DNA from: Winogradskyella aurantia
GTDB lineage: Bacteria; Bacteroidota; Bacteroidia; Flavobacteriales; Flavobacteriaceae
Assembly (NCBI RefSeq): GCF_002266855.1
Contig: NZ_NGJN01000001.1
Span: 124,001 to 188,000, forward strand
Reading direction: 5' to 3'
DNA length: 64,000 nt
Shown here: positions 45,108 through 53,839 of the stretch, piece by piece
How the letters are laid out: every line of letters starts with the position of its first letter
How positions within the stretch are numbered: position 1 is the stretch's first letter
The notes under the pieces: generated by a model
Told to the model about the DNA's origin: nothing
The model's database searches: none
The model's input: the letters and a program-made list of their open reading frames with translations, nothing else
Position numbers and translations under genes: made by a program

Positions 45108-48080
45108 ATGTATTTAAACTGTCACACATATTACAGCTTGCGCTACGGTACTATAAAACCTGAGCAATTACTCGCTATTGCTTCAGAAAATGGTGTACAA
45201 ACCTTGGCGCTGACTGATATCAATAGTACTTCAGCGTGTTTAGATGTGATGCGCTTATCAAAAAAGTACAAGATAAAACCTGTGCTTGGTGTTGATTTTA
45301 GAAACGGAGTACAACAGCAATTTATCCTTATTGCCAAAAGTAATCTGGGGTTTCAGCATATGAATGTTTATTTATCGCAATTTTTGCATAACCAAGATTT
45401 GGACATCCCTGAACGACCTGATACGATTTTAGACGATTGTTTTGTGATTTATCCCTATAAAAAAGGGAAACGCTTCAACCTAAAATCCAATGAATTTTTA
45501 GGTATTGCCCCTGAAGACCTCAACCATTTAAAATTTTCAAAATGGAACCAGTTCCGCGAAAAGTTGGTTGTCCTTAAAACAGTATCCTTTCAAAATAAAA
45601 AGGGATTCAACACACACCGTTTGTTAAGGGCTATAGATAATAATACCTTATTGAGTAAACTCCCAAAGTCTGAAGAAGGTCAACCTCAGCATACCATGTT
45701 GCCTTACGATAGTTTATGCAATATCTACGATGATTATCCTGAACTTATTGACAATACCAATACGCTTTTAAAACACTGCAGCATACATTTTGATTTTTCT
45801 AGTAAAGCACCAAAAAATCAACATTCTTATACTAACAATGCTGAGTTAGATTTTAAACTGCTTAAAAAGCTGAGTTATGATGGTTTGTACTATCGTTATA
45901 AAAAACCTGGGGAACGCATTTTTAAGCGTATTGAAAAAGAATTAACTATCATAAAAGAAAAGGGCTTTGTATCGTACTTTCTCATCAACTGGAAAATTCT
46001 AAAATACGCACGTAGCAAAGGCTATTTTTATGTGGGTCGTGGTAGTGGCGCCAACAGTATCATCGCCTATTTATTGCGAATTACAGATGTTGACCCTGTA
46101 GAGTTGGATTTGTATTTTGAGCGTTTTATAAACCTGTTTCGTACCAATCCACCAGACTTTGATATTGATTTCTCTTGGCGCGACCGTGAGGATATTACAC
46201 AGTTCATTTTTAAGCGTTTTAAGCATACCGCATTATTGGCCGTTTATAACACCTTTAAGTTTAGAGCTTCGGTACGGGAATTAGGAAAAGTATTTGGTTT
46301 GCCAAAAGCCGAAATAGACGGTCTTACAGGGGGTAAATATCAGATAGCTAAACTAGATAGACTATCACAGCTAGTTATTAAATACAGCATATATATTGAA
46401 GGGTTTCCCAACTACCTCGGGATACATGCTGGTGGTATTTTAATCTCAGAGAAGCCTATACACTACTACACCGCAACCTTTATGCCTCCTAAAGGCTTTG
46501 CAACCACTCAATTTGATATGGTTGTGGCCGAAGATATTGGTCTGTACAAGTTTGATATTTTAAGTCAACGTGGCTTAGGTAAAATTAAAGAAGCAACAGA
46601 AATCATTGCCTACAATCACCCTAAACAACCTCCCATAGACATTCACGATATTAAGCGCTTTAAGCAAGACCAGCGTATTAAATATTTGTTGCGCAATGCT
46701 AAGGCCATTGGTTGTTTTTATGTAGAATCGCCTGCCATGCGTATGCTATTAAAGAAATTGCAGGTTGATAATTATTTAGGCTTGGTAGCCGCAAGTTCAG
46801 TCATTAGACCTGGTGTCTCTAAATCTGGTATGATGCGCCAGTACATCTTACGCTACCGCTATCCTGAAAAACGAAAAGAAGCCCATCCCATATTGCGCGA
46901 AATAATGCCAGAGACCTACGGTGTTATGGTTTATCAGGAAGATGTTATTAAAGTAGCGCATCATTTTGGTGGTCTTACACTTGGTGAAGCGGATATGTTA
47001 CGTCGTGGTATGTCTGGCAAGTTTCGCTCTAGAGATGAGTTTTTAAAAGTAAAACAGCAATTTTTTAACAACTGCCTAAACGATGGAAAACCCGAAGATA
47101 TCACAGCCGAAATTTGGCGACAGATTGAAAGTTTTGCAGGTTACGCATTTGCTAAAGGCCACTCAGCATCTTATGCCGTAGAAAGTTATCAAAGTCTATT
47201 TTTAAAGGCCTATTACCCATTAGAATATATGGTAGCCACCATTAATAATTTTGGCGGTTTTTACAGTACCGAATTCTATGTGCACGAGGCACGCATGCAT
47301 GGCGGCAGCATTGAAGCACCTTGCATCAACAACTCACAGAACCAAGCTGTAATTAAGGATAACGTCATTTATCTAGGCTTTATGTTTTTACAGTCCTTAG
47401 AGTCTAAGACCATTTCTCGTATTCTTAAAGTACGTGAGACTGGAGGTGGTTTTAAGTCTCTTGATGATTTTATTGAACGTGTTCCTATTTCCATAGAACA
47501 AATCACCATCTTAATTAAGATTAATGCCTTTAGGTTTACTGACGCTAATAAACGTGAATTGCTCTGGGAAGCTCACTTAAAAATTAATAAAACCTCTATT
47601 CAGGAAGAAGTTGTAACCTTATTCAAAACTGAGCGCATCAATTACAGCACACCCGAATTGCCGAGCACAACACTAGAAAATGCGTTTGATGAAATTGAAT
47701 TGTTGGGCTTCCCCTTATGCAATCCGTTTGATTTATTGGAAAAACCATCCACAAACAGCTTACGAGCCAAAGATTTAGAGCAGTTGGAAGGTAAGACCGT
47801 TAGTATTGAAGGCTATCTGGTAACTACAAAACAAACCAAAACGTCTAACAGAAAACTGATGCACTTTGGTACATTCTTAGACCGTGATGGCGATTTTATA
47901 GATACGGTTCACTTTCCACCAGTAGCTGCTAAGTATCCGTTTAGAGGTAAAGGTGTTTATGAAATTATCGGTAAGGTTATGATAGAATTTGATTGTGTAA
48001 CAGTTGAAGTTTCAAAATTAGAACGCTTGGCGATTATTGAAGACCCTAGGTATTCCGATAAAAAACTAAAAGCCTCATGA
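45108..48080 (+). CDS. DNA polymerase III alpha subunit, DnaE2-like
   Basis: The 990-residue C-family polymerase is shorter than replicative DnaE1 and resembles error-prone DnaE2/ImuC. The N-terminal PHP domain is degenerate (NCHTYYSLRYG, LTDINST), so no PHP proofreading is expected. The catalytic aspartates are in NPPDFDIDFSW, and VGRGSGANSIIAYLLRITDVDP and the FAGYAFAKGHSASYAVESYQ helix-hairpin-helix region follow; an OB fold ends the protein. Its stop overlaps the dinB start (ATGA), so both are translationally coupled. Likely role is translesion synthesis under SOS-like control. Confidence 0.93.
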   Translation: MYLNCHTYYSLRYGTIKPEQLLAIASENGVQTLALTDINSTSACLDVMRLSKKYKIKPVLGVDFRNGVQQQFILIAKSNLGFQHMNVYLSQFLHNQDLDIPERPDTILDDCFVIYPYKKGKRFNLKSNEFLGIAPEDLNHLKFSKWNQFREKLVVLKTVSFQNKKGFNTHRLLRAIDNNTLLSKLPKSEEGQPQHTMLPYDSLCNIYDDYPELIDNTNTLLKHCSIHFDFSSKAPKNQHSYTNNAELDFKLLKKLSYDGLYYRYKKPGERIFKRIEKELTIIKEKGFVSYFLINWKILKYARSKGYFYVGRGSGANSIIAYLLRITDVDPVELDLYFERFINLFRTNPPDFDIDFSWRDREDITQFIFKRFKHTALLAVYNTFKFRASVRELGKVFGLPKAEIDGLTGGKYQIAKLDRLSQLVIKYSIYIEGFPNYLGIHAGGILISEKPIHYYTATFMPPKGFATTQFDMVVAEDIGLYKFDILSQRGLGKIKEATEIIAYNHPKQPPIDIHDIKRFKQDQRIKYLLRNAKAIGCFYVESPAMRMLLKKLQVDNYLGLVAASSVIRPGVSKSGMMRQYILRYRYPEKRKEAHPILREIMPETYGVMVYQEDVIKVAHHFGGLTLGEADMLRRGMSGKFRSRDEFLKVKQQFFNNCLNDGKPEDITAEIWRQIESFAGYAFAKGHSASYAVESYQSLFLKAYYPLEYMVATINNFGGFYSTEFYVHEARMHGGSIEAPCINNSQNQAVIKDNVIYLGFMFLQSLESKTISRILKVRETGGGFKSLDDFIERVPISIEQITILIKINAFRFTDANKRELLWEAHLKINKTSIQEEVVTLFKTERINYSTPELPSTTLENAFDEIELLGFPLCNPFDLLEKPSTNSLRAKDLEQLEGKTVSIEGYLVTTKQTKTSNRKLMHFGTFLDRDGDFIDTVHFPPVAAKYPFRGKGVYEIIGKVMIEFDCVTVEVSKLERLAIIEDPRYSDKKLKAS

Positions 48081-49294
48081 ACCAAAACCGGTCTATTGTA
48101 CATATGGATTTAGATACTTTTTTCGTGTCCTGTGAACGACGTTTAGACAGTCGTTTGGAAGGTCGGCCAATACTTATTGGTGGTACTAGCGATAGAGGTG
48201 TTGTAGCGTCATGTAGTTATGAAGCCCGAAAATTTGGTGTGCATTCTGCCATGCCCATGCGTATGGCAAAACAACTTTGTCCAGAAGCTATTGTACTTCG
48301 AGGAAATACAGGAACCTACACTAAGTTTTCAAATGAGGTTACAGATATCATTAAAGAAAACGTTCCTATGTATGAAAAGTCTTCTGTTGATGAATTTTAT
48401 ATCGATCTTACAGGTATGGACAAGTTTTTTGGCTGTCACAAATTAGCCTCAGAACTGCGCCAAAAAATCATACATGAAACAGGCTTACCTATTTCCTTTG
48501 GCTTATCTATTAACAAAACCGTATCTAAAATCGCTACTGGTGAGGCCAAGCCCAATAATGAAATTAGAATTCTTAACGGCACAGAAAAACCATTCTTGGC
48601 TCCACTATCCGTTAAAAAAATACCTATGGTTGGGAAAGTGACCTATAAATCACTCTGCGACTTAGGTGTAAAACGCATTAAGACCATACAAGATATGCCC
48701 ATGGAGCTCATGCACAAAGTTCTAGGTAAAAATGGTTTGGTTATCTGGAAAAAAGCCAATGGTATAGACAACTCTCCTGTGATACAGTATCATGAACGTA
48801 AGTCTATTTCTACCGAGCGCACCTTTGGGCAAGACACCACCAATATCTACAAGCTGAAAGGTTTGGTCATTGCTATGGCAGAAAATTTAGCCTATCAATT
48901 GCGGCGCGGTAATAAACTTACGGCTTGTATTACCTTTAAGATTCGGTATTCCGATTTTCAAACCTATACCCAGCAACAGCGTATTCCATATACTGCAATG
49001 GACCATAATATCATTCCTATAGTACTAGACTTATTTAAAAAATTGTACAATCGCAGATTATTGGTAAGACTTGTCGGTGTGCGTTTTAGCCATTTGGTAG
49101 AAGGAGGGCACCAAATCAATTTATTCCAAGATGATGAGACACAGCTTAATCTGTGTAAAGCGATTGACAAAATGCGTAAGCGCTATGGAGATAGAGCCGT
49201 AATTAATGCCGCAGGTATGGAGGCCAAAACCATCAGTCGTTGGAATCCCTTTACAGGTGAACCGCCACCACTACTAGCTAATAGACATCAGTAA
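48077..49294 (+). CDS. dinB: Y-family DNA polymerase (DinB/Pol IV-like)
   Basis: The 405-residue polymerase has the Y-family palm motifs HMDLDTFFVSCERRL and SSVDEFYIDLTGMDKFFG, a fingers segment with PMRMAKQLCPEA, a thumb helix-hairpin-helix (VKKIPMVGKVTYKSLCDLGV) and a little-finger domain (RKSISTERTFGQDTT). It lacks the beta-clamp end that I would recognise at once (the tail is NPFTGEPPPLLANRH). It overlaps the dnaE2-like gene by 4 bp. Together they form a mutagenesis pair comparable to ImuB-DnaE2, but this protein seems to have an intact active site. Confidence 0.93.
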   Translation: MNQNRSIVHMDLDTFFVSCERRLDSRLEGRPILIGGTSDRGVVASCSYEARKFGVHSAMPMRMAKQLCPEAIVLRGNTGTYTKFSNEVTDIIKENVPMYEKSSVDEFYIDLTGMDKFFGCHKLASELRQKIIHETGLPISFGLSINKTVSKIATGEAKPNNEIRILNGTEKPFLAPLSVKKIPMVGKVTYKSLCDLGVKRIKTIQDMPMELMHKVLGKNGLVIWKKANGIDNSPVIQYHERKSISTERTFGQDTTNIYKLKGLVIAMAENLAYQLRRGNKLTACITFKIRYSDFQTYTQQQRIPYTAMDHNIIPIVLDLFKKLYNRRLLVRLVGVRFSHLVEGGHQINLFQDDETQLNLCKAIDKMRKRYGDRAVINAAGMEAKTISRWNPFTGEPPPLLANRHQ

Positions 49295-49296
49295 AT

Positions 49297-51909
49297 TTAT
49301 CGCTTTAATGTAAAATGAGACGTAAACACTCTTGGTGAGCCATTCTCGTTAAAATAGTCCACCTTAAACCAATAATCATTCGCCGGCATTAGAGCGCCGT
49401 TGTATGCACCATCCCAACCAGAGCGTGTTGGTCTAATGGTGGCAAGGATTTTACCGTATCTATCAAAAATACTTATCCTGGCATTTGGTTGATTCCTTAA
49501 ACAGGTAATATTCCAAAAGTCATTATCTGAATCACCATTGGGCGTAAAGAATTTAGGGTATTCCAAAATACGAAAGGTTTCACTGGCAACATTACTACAA
49601 CCTGAGGATTCACGTGCCCTTATAATATGTTCCTCACAACCGGATACTCTTCTAAATACATTAGTCTCAACCCAAGGGCCACCGTCTAATTGATATTCAT
49701 ACGTGCCCGTACCACCTATCACAGTGGCCACCACAGTTTGATTATCACTAAATGGCTCCGTTACGACCTCAACCTCCAAAGACAATTCCGATATGGGAAT
49801 AACCTCAACCGTCAAGGTGGTTTGGCCCGCACATTGATTTGCGTTAGGCGTAAATGTGTAAGTCGTTGTTTCCAGATTATTCAAATCTGGTGTCCAGACC
49901 CCAGTTATGCCGTCATTTGAAACGATAGGTAAGTTGTCTAAATTATCTCCTGTACAAATAGGTCCAACAGCATCAAAGGATGGGACAATAGGCTCTGTTA
50001 CCACAATTTCTAAAGTTGTAGAGACTACACAACCCTGCCCTGGCTCTGGTGTAAAGGTATAGACTGTTGTTTCAACATTATTCAATTCGGGTGTCCAGGT
50101 TCCAGAAATCCCATTTAGGGATACGACAGGCAAATCAGCGATAAACTGCCCTGGGCAAACTGGCCCCACAGCATCAAACAAGGGTATTTCATTAGGAATC
50201 ACTTCAACCGTTAGGGTAACCTCAACAGCACATTGATTGCCCGAAGGTGTGAAGGTATAGATAGTGGTTTCGGTATTATTTAATTCAGGCGTCCAGGCAC
50301 CACTAATTCCGTTATTGGATATTGTAGGCAAATCATTGAGGGTATCACCTTCACAAATGGGAGGTACGGCATCAAAGACGGGAATCTCATTGGGCACCAC
50401 CTCAATTTGAAGCGTTGTGGGTATTGCACATTCTTCAACATTTGGTGTAAAGGTATAAGTTGTAGTGGTTGTATTGTCTATTTCAGGAGACCATGTTCCA
50501 GCGATACCATTGGTGGATGTCGTCGGTAATTCTACCCCAGTATCTCCTTCACAAATTGGCCCTACTGATTGAAACGTTGGTGTAAGTATTGGGTTGACAA
50601 CAACCTCCAAGGTTGTTTCTTGGGCACAAATTTGACCGGCATCAGGCGTAAAGGTATAGGTAGTTGTTGCCAATGGGTTTAACGCAGGGGCCCAAGTTCC
50701 TGTTATGCCATTAGTAGATGTGGTTGGCAAAGGGGCAAGTGCATCACCTTCACAGATAGGGTCTACAGGGTCAAAGGTTGGAAATTGTAAAGGGTTAACT
50801 ACAATTTCAAGCGTGGTTGAAGTAGCGCATAGATTGTTTGGCGTAAATGTATACGTTGTCGTTTGGGTGTTATTAAGAGCGGGAGACCAAGTACCCGTCA
50901 ACCCATTGTTTGAGGTTGTTGGTAAATTGTCTAAGGCATCTCCCTCACATATTGGTGCTACCGCGTCAAAAATTGGGTCTTCAATAGGAAGAACAAATAA
51001 TGTAAATTCTTCTTCTGTGATATTACCACATACATCTGCAATGGTTACCGTATACGTTGTGTTCGTATTTGGTGAAAGTGTAGGGTTGGCAATATTTGGA
51101 TTACTTACGCCGTTAATTGGTGACCATGAATAGGTTTCTCCACTTGGAATTGTGGCATCAATTACTTTAGAAGAGCCTTCGCAAATGAAATCATCCTCTA
51201 TCTGTAAATTATCCACAAATGAAATGCTGTTAAAACAGACTTCATGTATGTTGGTCAAACCTCCTGTTGACCCTACAAAGCCAAAAAAAACAGAATCATC
51301 ACCGGAAAATATGACATTTTTAACATCCTGATTCAATGTTAGTCTCAATTCGCAATCAAAAAACACACTTAAAATGTTGGTAGTCGCATTCCACTCTATT
51401 TTTATTTCATGGGTATTTCCATCTTCGATGTTTGCACTTGTAGCACTGGCTTGAATTGGACCAGATAAGTTACTGGCACCACTGTTATGGTTAGGGCTGC
51501 CGTTTCTCATTATGGAGATGTGATCAAAAAATGGGTCCCCCAAATCCCCATTCTGATAGGTATCAAACTCTATAACCAACGATGGGGATATGCCTTCATA
51601 GCCTACACCTCCGCCCGCATTTCCTAACTCAGGAGTTGGATTACCTTTAAACACCAATGCCATACCGTCGGCACCATTAGCATCTAAGGCACCAAAATTA
51701 TTTTGATATAAAATGGTAAAGTCTTCGTCAAAATCAATGGGATTATTATACCAAACACCTCCGGCCTGGAATTCTAAATTTTGGGTAATAGTATAACAAT
51801 TATTGCCTTGGTCAATAGCATCTCCAATTACAGCAGCGTTTAATTGAGCCATAACAGAACCTGTCACACACAGGGCTATTACCACAAAACCGTAAATTTT
51901 AGAATGCAA
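49297..51909 (-). CDS. T9SS type B secreted protein with lectin-like domain and six tandem repeats
   Basis: The 870-residue protein has a signal peptide (1-21), a legume-lectin-like domain (about 25-235: DGMALVFKGNP, GYEGISPSLVIEFDTYQN), a PKD/Ig-like module (about 240-310), six repeats of 65-67 residues (312-707), a further Ig-like segment, and a T9SS type B (gliding-motility-associated) C-terminal signal (FFTPNGDSDNDFWNI to TSHFTLKR). It is probably exported by the type IX system and attached to the surface. Adhesion or sugar binding is an inference from the lectin fold. It converges with dinB with 2 bp between stops. Confidence 0.92.
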   Translation of the reverse strand: MHSKIYGFVVIALCVTGSVMAQLNAAVIGDAIDQGNNCYTITQNLEFQAGGVWYNNPIDFDEDFTILYQNNFGALDANGADGMALVFKGNPTPELGNAGGGVGYEGISPSLVIEFDTYQNGDLGDPFFDHISIMRNGSPNHNSGASNLSGPIQASATSANIEDGNTHEIKIEWNATTNILSVFFDCELRLTLNQDVKNVIFSGDDSVFFGFVGSTGGLTNIHEVCFNSISFVDNLQIEDDFICEGSSKVIDATIPSGETYSWSPINGVSNPNIANPTLSPNTNTTYTVTIADVCGNITEEEFTLFVLPIEDPIFDAVAPICEGDALDNLPTTSNNGLTGTWSPALNNTQTTTYTFTPNNLCATSTTLEIVVNPLQFPTFDPVDPICEGDALAPLPTTSTNGITGTWAPALNPLATTTYTFTPDAGQICAQETTLEVVVNPILTPTFQSVGPICEGDTGVELPTTSTNGIAGTWSPEIDNTTTTTYTFTPNVEECAIPTTLQIEVVPNEIPVFDAVPPICEGDTLNDLPTISNNGISGAWTPELNNTETTIYTFTPSGNQCAVEVTLTVEVIPNEIPLFDAVGPVCPGQFIADLPVVSLNGISGTWTPELNNVETTVYTFTPEPGQGCVVSTTLEIVVTEPIVPSFDAVGPICTGDNLDNLPIVSNDGITGVWTPDLNNLETTTYTFTPNANQCAGQTTLTVEVIPISELSLEVEVVTEPFSDNQTVVATVIGGTGTYEYQLDGGPWVETNVFRRVSGCEEHIIRARESSGCSNVASETFRILEYPKFFTPNGDSDNDFWNITCLRNQPNARISIFDRYGKILATIRPTRSGWDGAYNGALMPANDYWFKVDYFNENGSPRVFTSHFTLKR
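49789..50976 (-). repeat. Six tandem coding repeats of about 198 bp
   Basis: Residues 312-707 consist of six copies of a 65-67-residue unit with the frame P-x-F-D-x-V-x-P-I-C-x-G-D, LPTTSxNGI-x-GTW-x-P, TTTYTFTP, C and LEIVV. Two conserved cysteines per unit suggest a disulfide. DNA identity between copies is clearly lower than protein similarity, so these are old duplications. Confidence 0.9.
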
Positions 51910-52010
51910 TTTTTTTTTCTTTGGACAAAAGATATTAAATATAGTACTGAACTACAATAAAAGAGGTTGATGCGTTCAATATTAACGTTGATACTACTCT
52001 TAGACTAGGG

Positions 52011-52220
52011 TTAGTCGTCTGACACATATTCTAAAATATCACTGGGTTGGCAATCTAAAGCCTTACAGATAGCTTCAAGTGTAGAAAAACGGATGGCTTT
52101 AGCCTTACCCGTTTTAAGTATAGACAGATTTGCTGTTGTAATTCCAACCTTGTCTGCCAATTCATAGCTCTTCATGCCTCGTTTGGCCAACACCACATCT
52201 AGATTTACAATTATTGGCAT
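52011..52220 (-). CDS. Small Cro/CI-type HTH regulator
   Basis: The 69-residue protein is a single helix-turn-helix domain (RGMKSYELADKVGITTANLS; AIRFSTLEAICKALDCQPSD), the YozG-like form that regularly accompanies DUF2975 membrane proteins. It starts 2 bp after the DUF2975 gene. It probably controls its own operon through the inverted repeats upstream of 52732. Confidence 0.9.
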   Translation of the reverse strand: MPIIVNLDVVLAKRGMKSYELADKVGITTANLSILKTGKAKAIRFSTLEAICKALDCQPSDILEYVSDD

Positions 52221-52222
52221 AA

Positions 52223-52732
52223 TTAGACGGTTAATTCATTTTCTTCCTTAGCGTGCTTGGCTACTTTAAATACTTCACTGAGTACCATAAAGAACAATCC
52301 CAAACAGACTATTAATAAGTATGAACTTATTCCTAACTGGATTCTAAATTTATTATCCACAAATAGCCGTGCCAAAAAGAATACCATTAAAGCACTAATT
52401 CCTATTCCTGAAAGCAAGTACCCTATCTTATAAAAGTTTGCAATGACATCCTCGTGAAAAGGCTTCACCTGTTGAAAATACCTTAGTGTCTTTCTAAATA
52501 AGTATAGACAATAGATACCAATAAAGCATAATACAACAAGTACTAATGCAATAAGTTGAACTTGTAACGTTGAGGCCTCGGTCTTAGAAACACCAGTATC
52601 TATTACAAAATTTACTGAGTCCGGATTGATAAATACAAACACCATAAAAAACAGAAGTAACGGTATACCAGGAATACAGGTCACTATCCAAATAAAATCT
52701 ACAAGACTTTTTAAAATAACTAATTTTCTCAT
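52223..52732 (-). CDS. DUF2975 domain-containing membrane protein
   Basis: The 169-residue protein has four membrane helices (about 12-35, 55-77, 95-120 and 133-155) and the DUF2975 middle segment FRKTLRYFQQVKPFHEDVI. The family is always found with a small HTH regulator, here encoded just downstream. The biochemical role is unknown; it may sense a membrane or envelope state. Confidence 0.87.
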   Translation of the reverse strand: MRKLVILKSLVDFIWIVTCIPGIPLLLFFMVFVFINPDSVNFVIDTGVSKTEASTLQVQLIALVLVVLCFIGIYCLYLFRKTLRYFQQVKPFHEDVIANFYKIGYLLSGIGISALMVFFLARLFVDNKFRIQLGISSYLLIVCLGLFFMVLSEVFKVAKHAKEENELTV

Positions 52733-52737
52733 AATAT

Positions 52738-52788
52738 ATTATTGTTTTTCGATAACAAAACTATAAAAATTTATTGTAAAACAATAAT
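52738..52788. promoter_or_regulatory. Inverted repeats upstream of DUF2975/HTH pair
   Basis: Two 11-bp arms (52738-52748 and 52778-52788) are perfect inverted copies 29 bp apart. The right arm is also part of a compact palindrome with 7-bp arms (52771-52777 and 52781-52787) around AAA, and the left region holds a partial TTGTT/AACAA palindrome. This is a reasonable operator for the small HTH regulator. It also faces the divergent gene at 52832. Confidence 0.45.
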
Positions 52789-52819
52789 TTCTTTCTTTTT
52801 TTCAATAAATCACATTGTT

Positions 52820-52827
52820 TATATTTG
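52820..52827 (+). promoter_or_regulatory. -7 element directly before the 52832 start
   Basis: TATATTTG is a full consensus match and ends only 4 bp before the ATG at 52832, with a T-run at the -33 distance. If used, transcription would start at or next to the initiator codon, giving a leaderless message. Confidence 0.5.
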
Positions 52828-52831
52828 AATA

Positions 52832-53398
52832 ATGAACGCTGAAAAAATTATCATTTCTGAAAGCAATAGACCAATTTGGCAAATTCCTATTGCCGCCTTG
52901 TGTTTTACAATTGCTTTTGGATTTATGGCCTACAAAGTATTTCTATGGCTAACCAGCGATGTTCCGCTTGATATAAATAGTTCAGATTTTCATATCGCTA
53001 TTTATTTTAGCGCAATAGGCGTTAGTTTTACGTACACAAAACGAATTTATATTCATCTTGAAGACTCAAAGTTTAGGCCTACTTTTGAAGTTGGGCCTTT
53101 AAAATTCGGAAAATGGAAAACCATAAAGCACTATGAATATGTCTCTGTGTTTCACCAACCTTTGACAGATGGTAGTTACATCTATGAGGTAAATTTGTGG
53201 TACGACAACAATAAACATTTCCAACTTTATGAAAAAAATGATTATAAAGAAGCTTTTTTAATTGGCTATGAACTATCAGAAGAACTAGGTATTGATTTAC
53301 TCGATGCCACAGTACCCAACGATTTTAAATGGATTGACAAGGAAGCGTGGAAAACGAAAATGAACGATTCAATTGAAACACAAAATCCGAAAACTTAA
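52832..53398 (+). CDS. Two-helix membrane protein of unknown function
   Basis: The 188-residue product has two membrane helices (about 15-38 and 50-68) followed by a soluble domain (FEVGPLKFGKWKTIKHYEYVSVF onward, beta-rich) of PH-like appearance. I recognise no named family. Its TAA is followed directly by the ATG of the DUF2007 gene, so the two are translated together. Confidence 0.75.
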   Translation: MNAEKIIISESNRPIWQIPIAALCFTIAFGFMAYKVFLWLTSDVPLDINSSDFHIAIYFSAIGVSFTYTKRIYIHLEDSKFRPTFEVGPLKFGKWKTIKHYEYVSVFHQPLTDGSYIYEVNLWYDNNKHFQLYEKNDYKEAFLIGYELSEELGIDLLDATVPNDFKWIDKEAWKTKMNDSIETQNPKT

Positions 53399-53812
53399 AT
53401 GACAAACACATTTGCAACCATAGCACGTTATCAGTATTCCTCCGAAGCCCAAATCATAAAAGGACGACTAGAAGCAGAGGGCATTCAAGTATTTCTGAGT
53501 GATAATATCACCATTGACACAGATCCTTTGGTTAGCAATGCTATTGGCGGTGTTAAACTTAAAGTTCTGACAGAAGATGTTATAAAAGCTAAACACATCT
53601 TAGGGTTAATAAATTCTTATTCTCTTGATGATGATGGAAAGCGCATTTATTGTCCCAAATGCTCAAATGACCATATCGGTATGTACTCAAGTATAAAAGA
53701 TTTTAAGTCCCTTTTTTCGTTTATTGTAGGCTTTCTCTTTGGGACTCTTCCATTTAGCACAAGGTACCACTACAAGTGTGAAAACTGCTATTTTGAATTC
53801 CCCCTTAAATAA
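53399..53812 (+). CDS. DUF2007 domain-containing protein with zinc ribbon
   Basis: The 137-residue protein starts with a DUF2007 ferredoxin-like domain (ATIARYQYSSEAQIIKGRLE; VKLKVLTEDVIKAKHIL). The C-terminal part has two CxxC pairs (YCPKCSND and YKCENCYF) flanking a short hydrophobic stretch, likely a zinc ribbon interrupted by a membrane-associated segment. Function is unknown; DUF2007 is sometimes called a putative signal-transducing domain. Confidence 0.85.
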   Translation: MTNTFATIARYQYSSEAQIIKGRLEAEGIQVFLSDNITIDTDPLVSNAIGGVKLKVLTEDVIKAKHILGLINSYSLDDDGKRIYCPKCSNDHIGMYSSIKDFKSLFSFIVGFLFGTLPFSTRYHYKCENCYFEFPLK

Positions 53813-53823
53813 TATTATCTTGC
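53792..53823 (+). promoter_or_regulatory. Promoter candidate for the BtuB-sized receptor gene
   Basis: TTTG (53792-53795), 20 bp, then TATCTTGC (53816-53823): good spacing, with one or two mismatches in the -7 element. It overlaps the 3' end of the DUF2007 gene and lies 16 bp before the ATG at 53840. Confidence 0.45.
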
Positions 53824-53839
53824 GCCGAAACCAATAGCC

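Noticed and set aside
49789-50976. Regular about 198-bp periodicity considered as a repeat array or CRISPR-like element
   Set aside because: The units are coding, diverged in DNA and far longer than CRISPR repeats; they are protein domain repeats.
50705-51133. 142-residue open frame on the plus strand
   Set aside because: It is antisense to the repeat region of the T9SS type B gene. Its length results from the biased composition of the repeats, and it has no start context of its own.
52011-52732. DUF2975/HTH pair as a toxin-antitoxin system
   Set aside because: The membrane protein has four helices and belongs to a family accompanied by a small regulator. Nothing points to toxicity.
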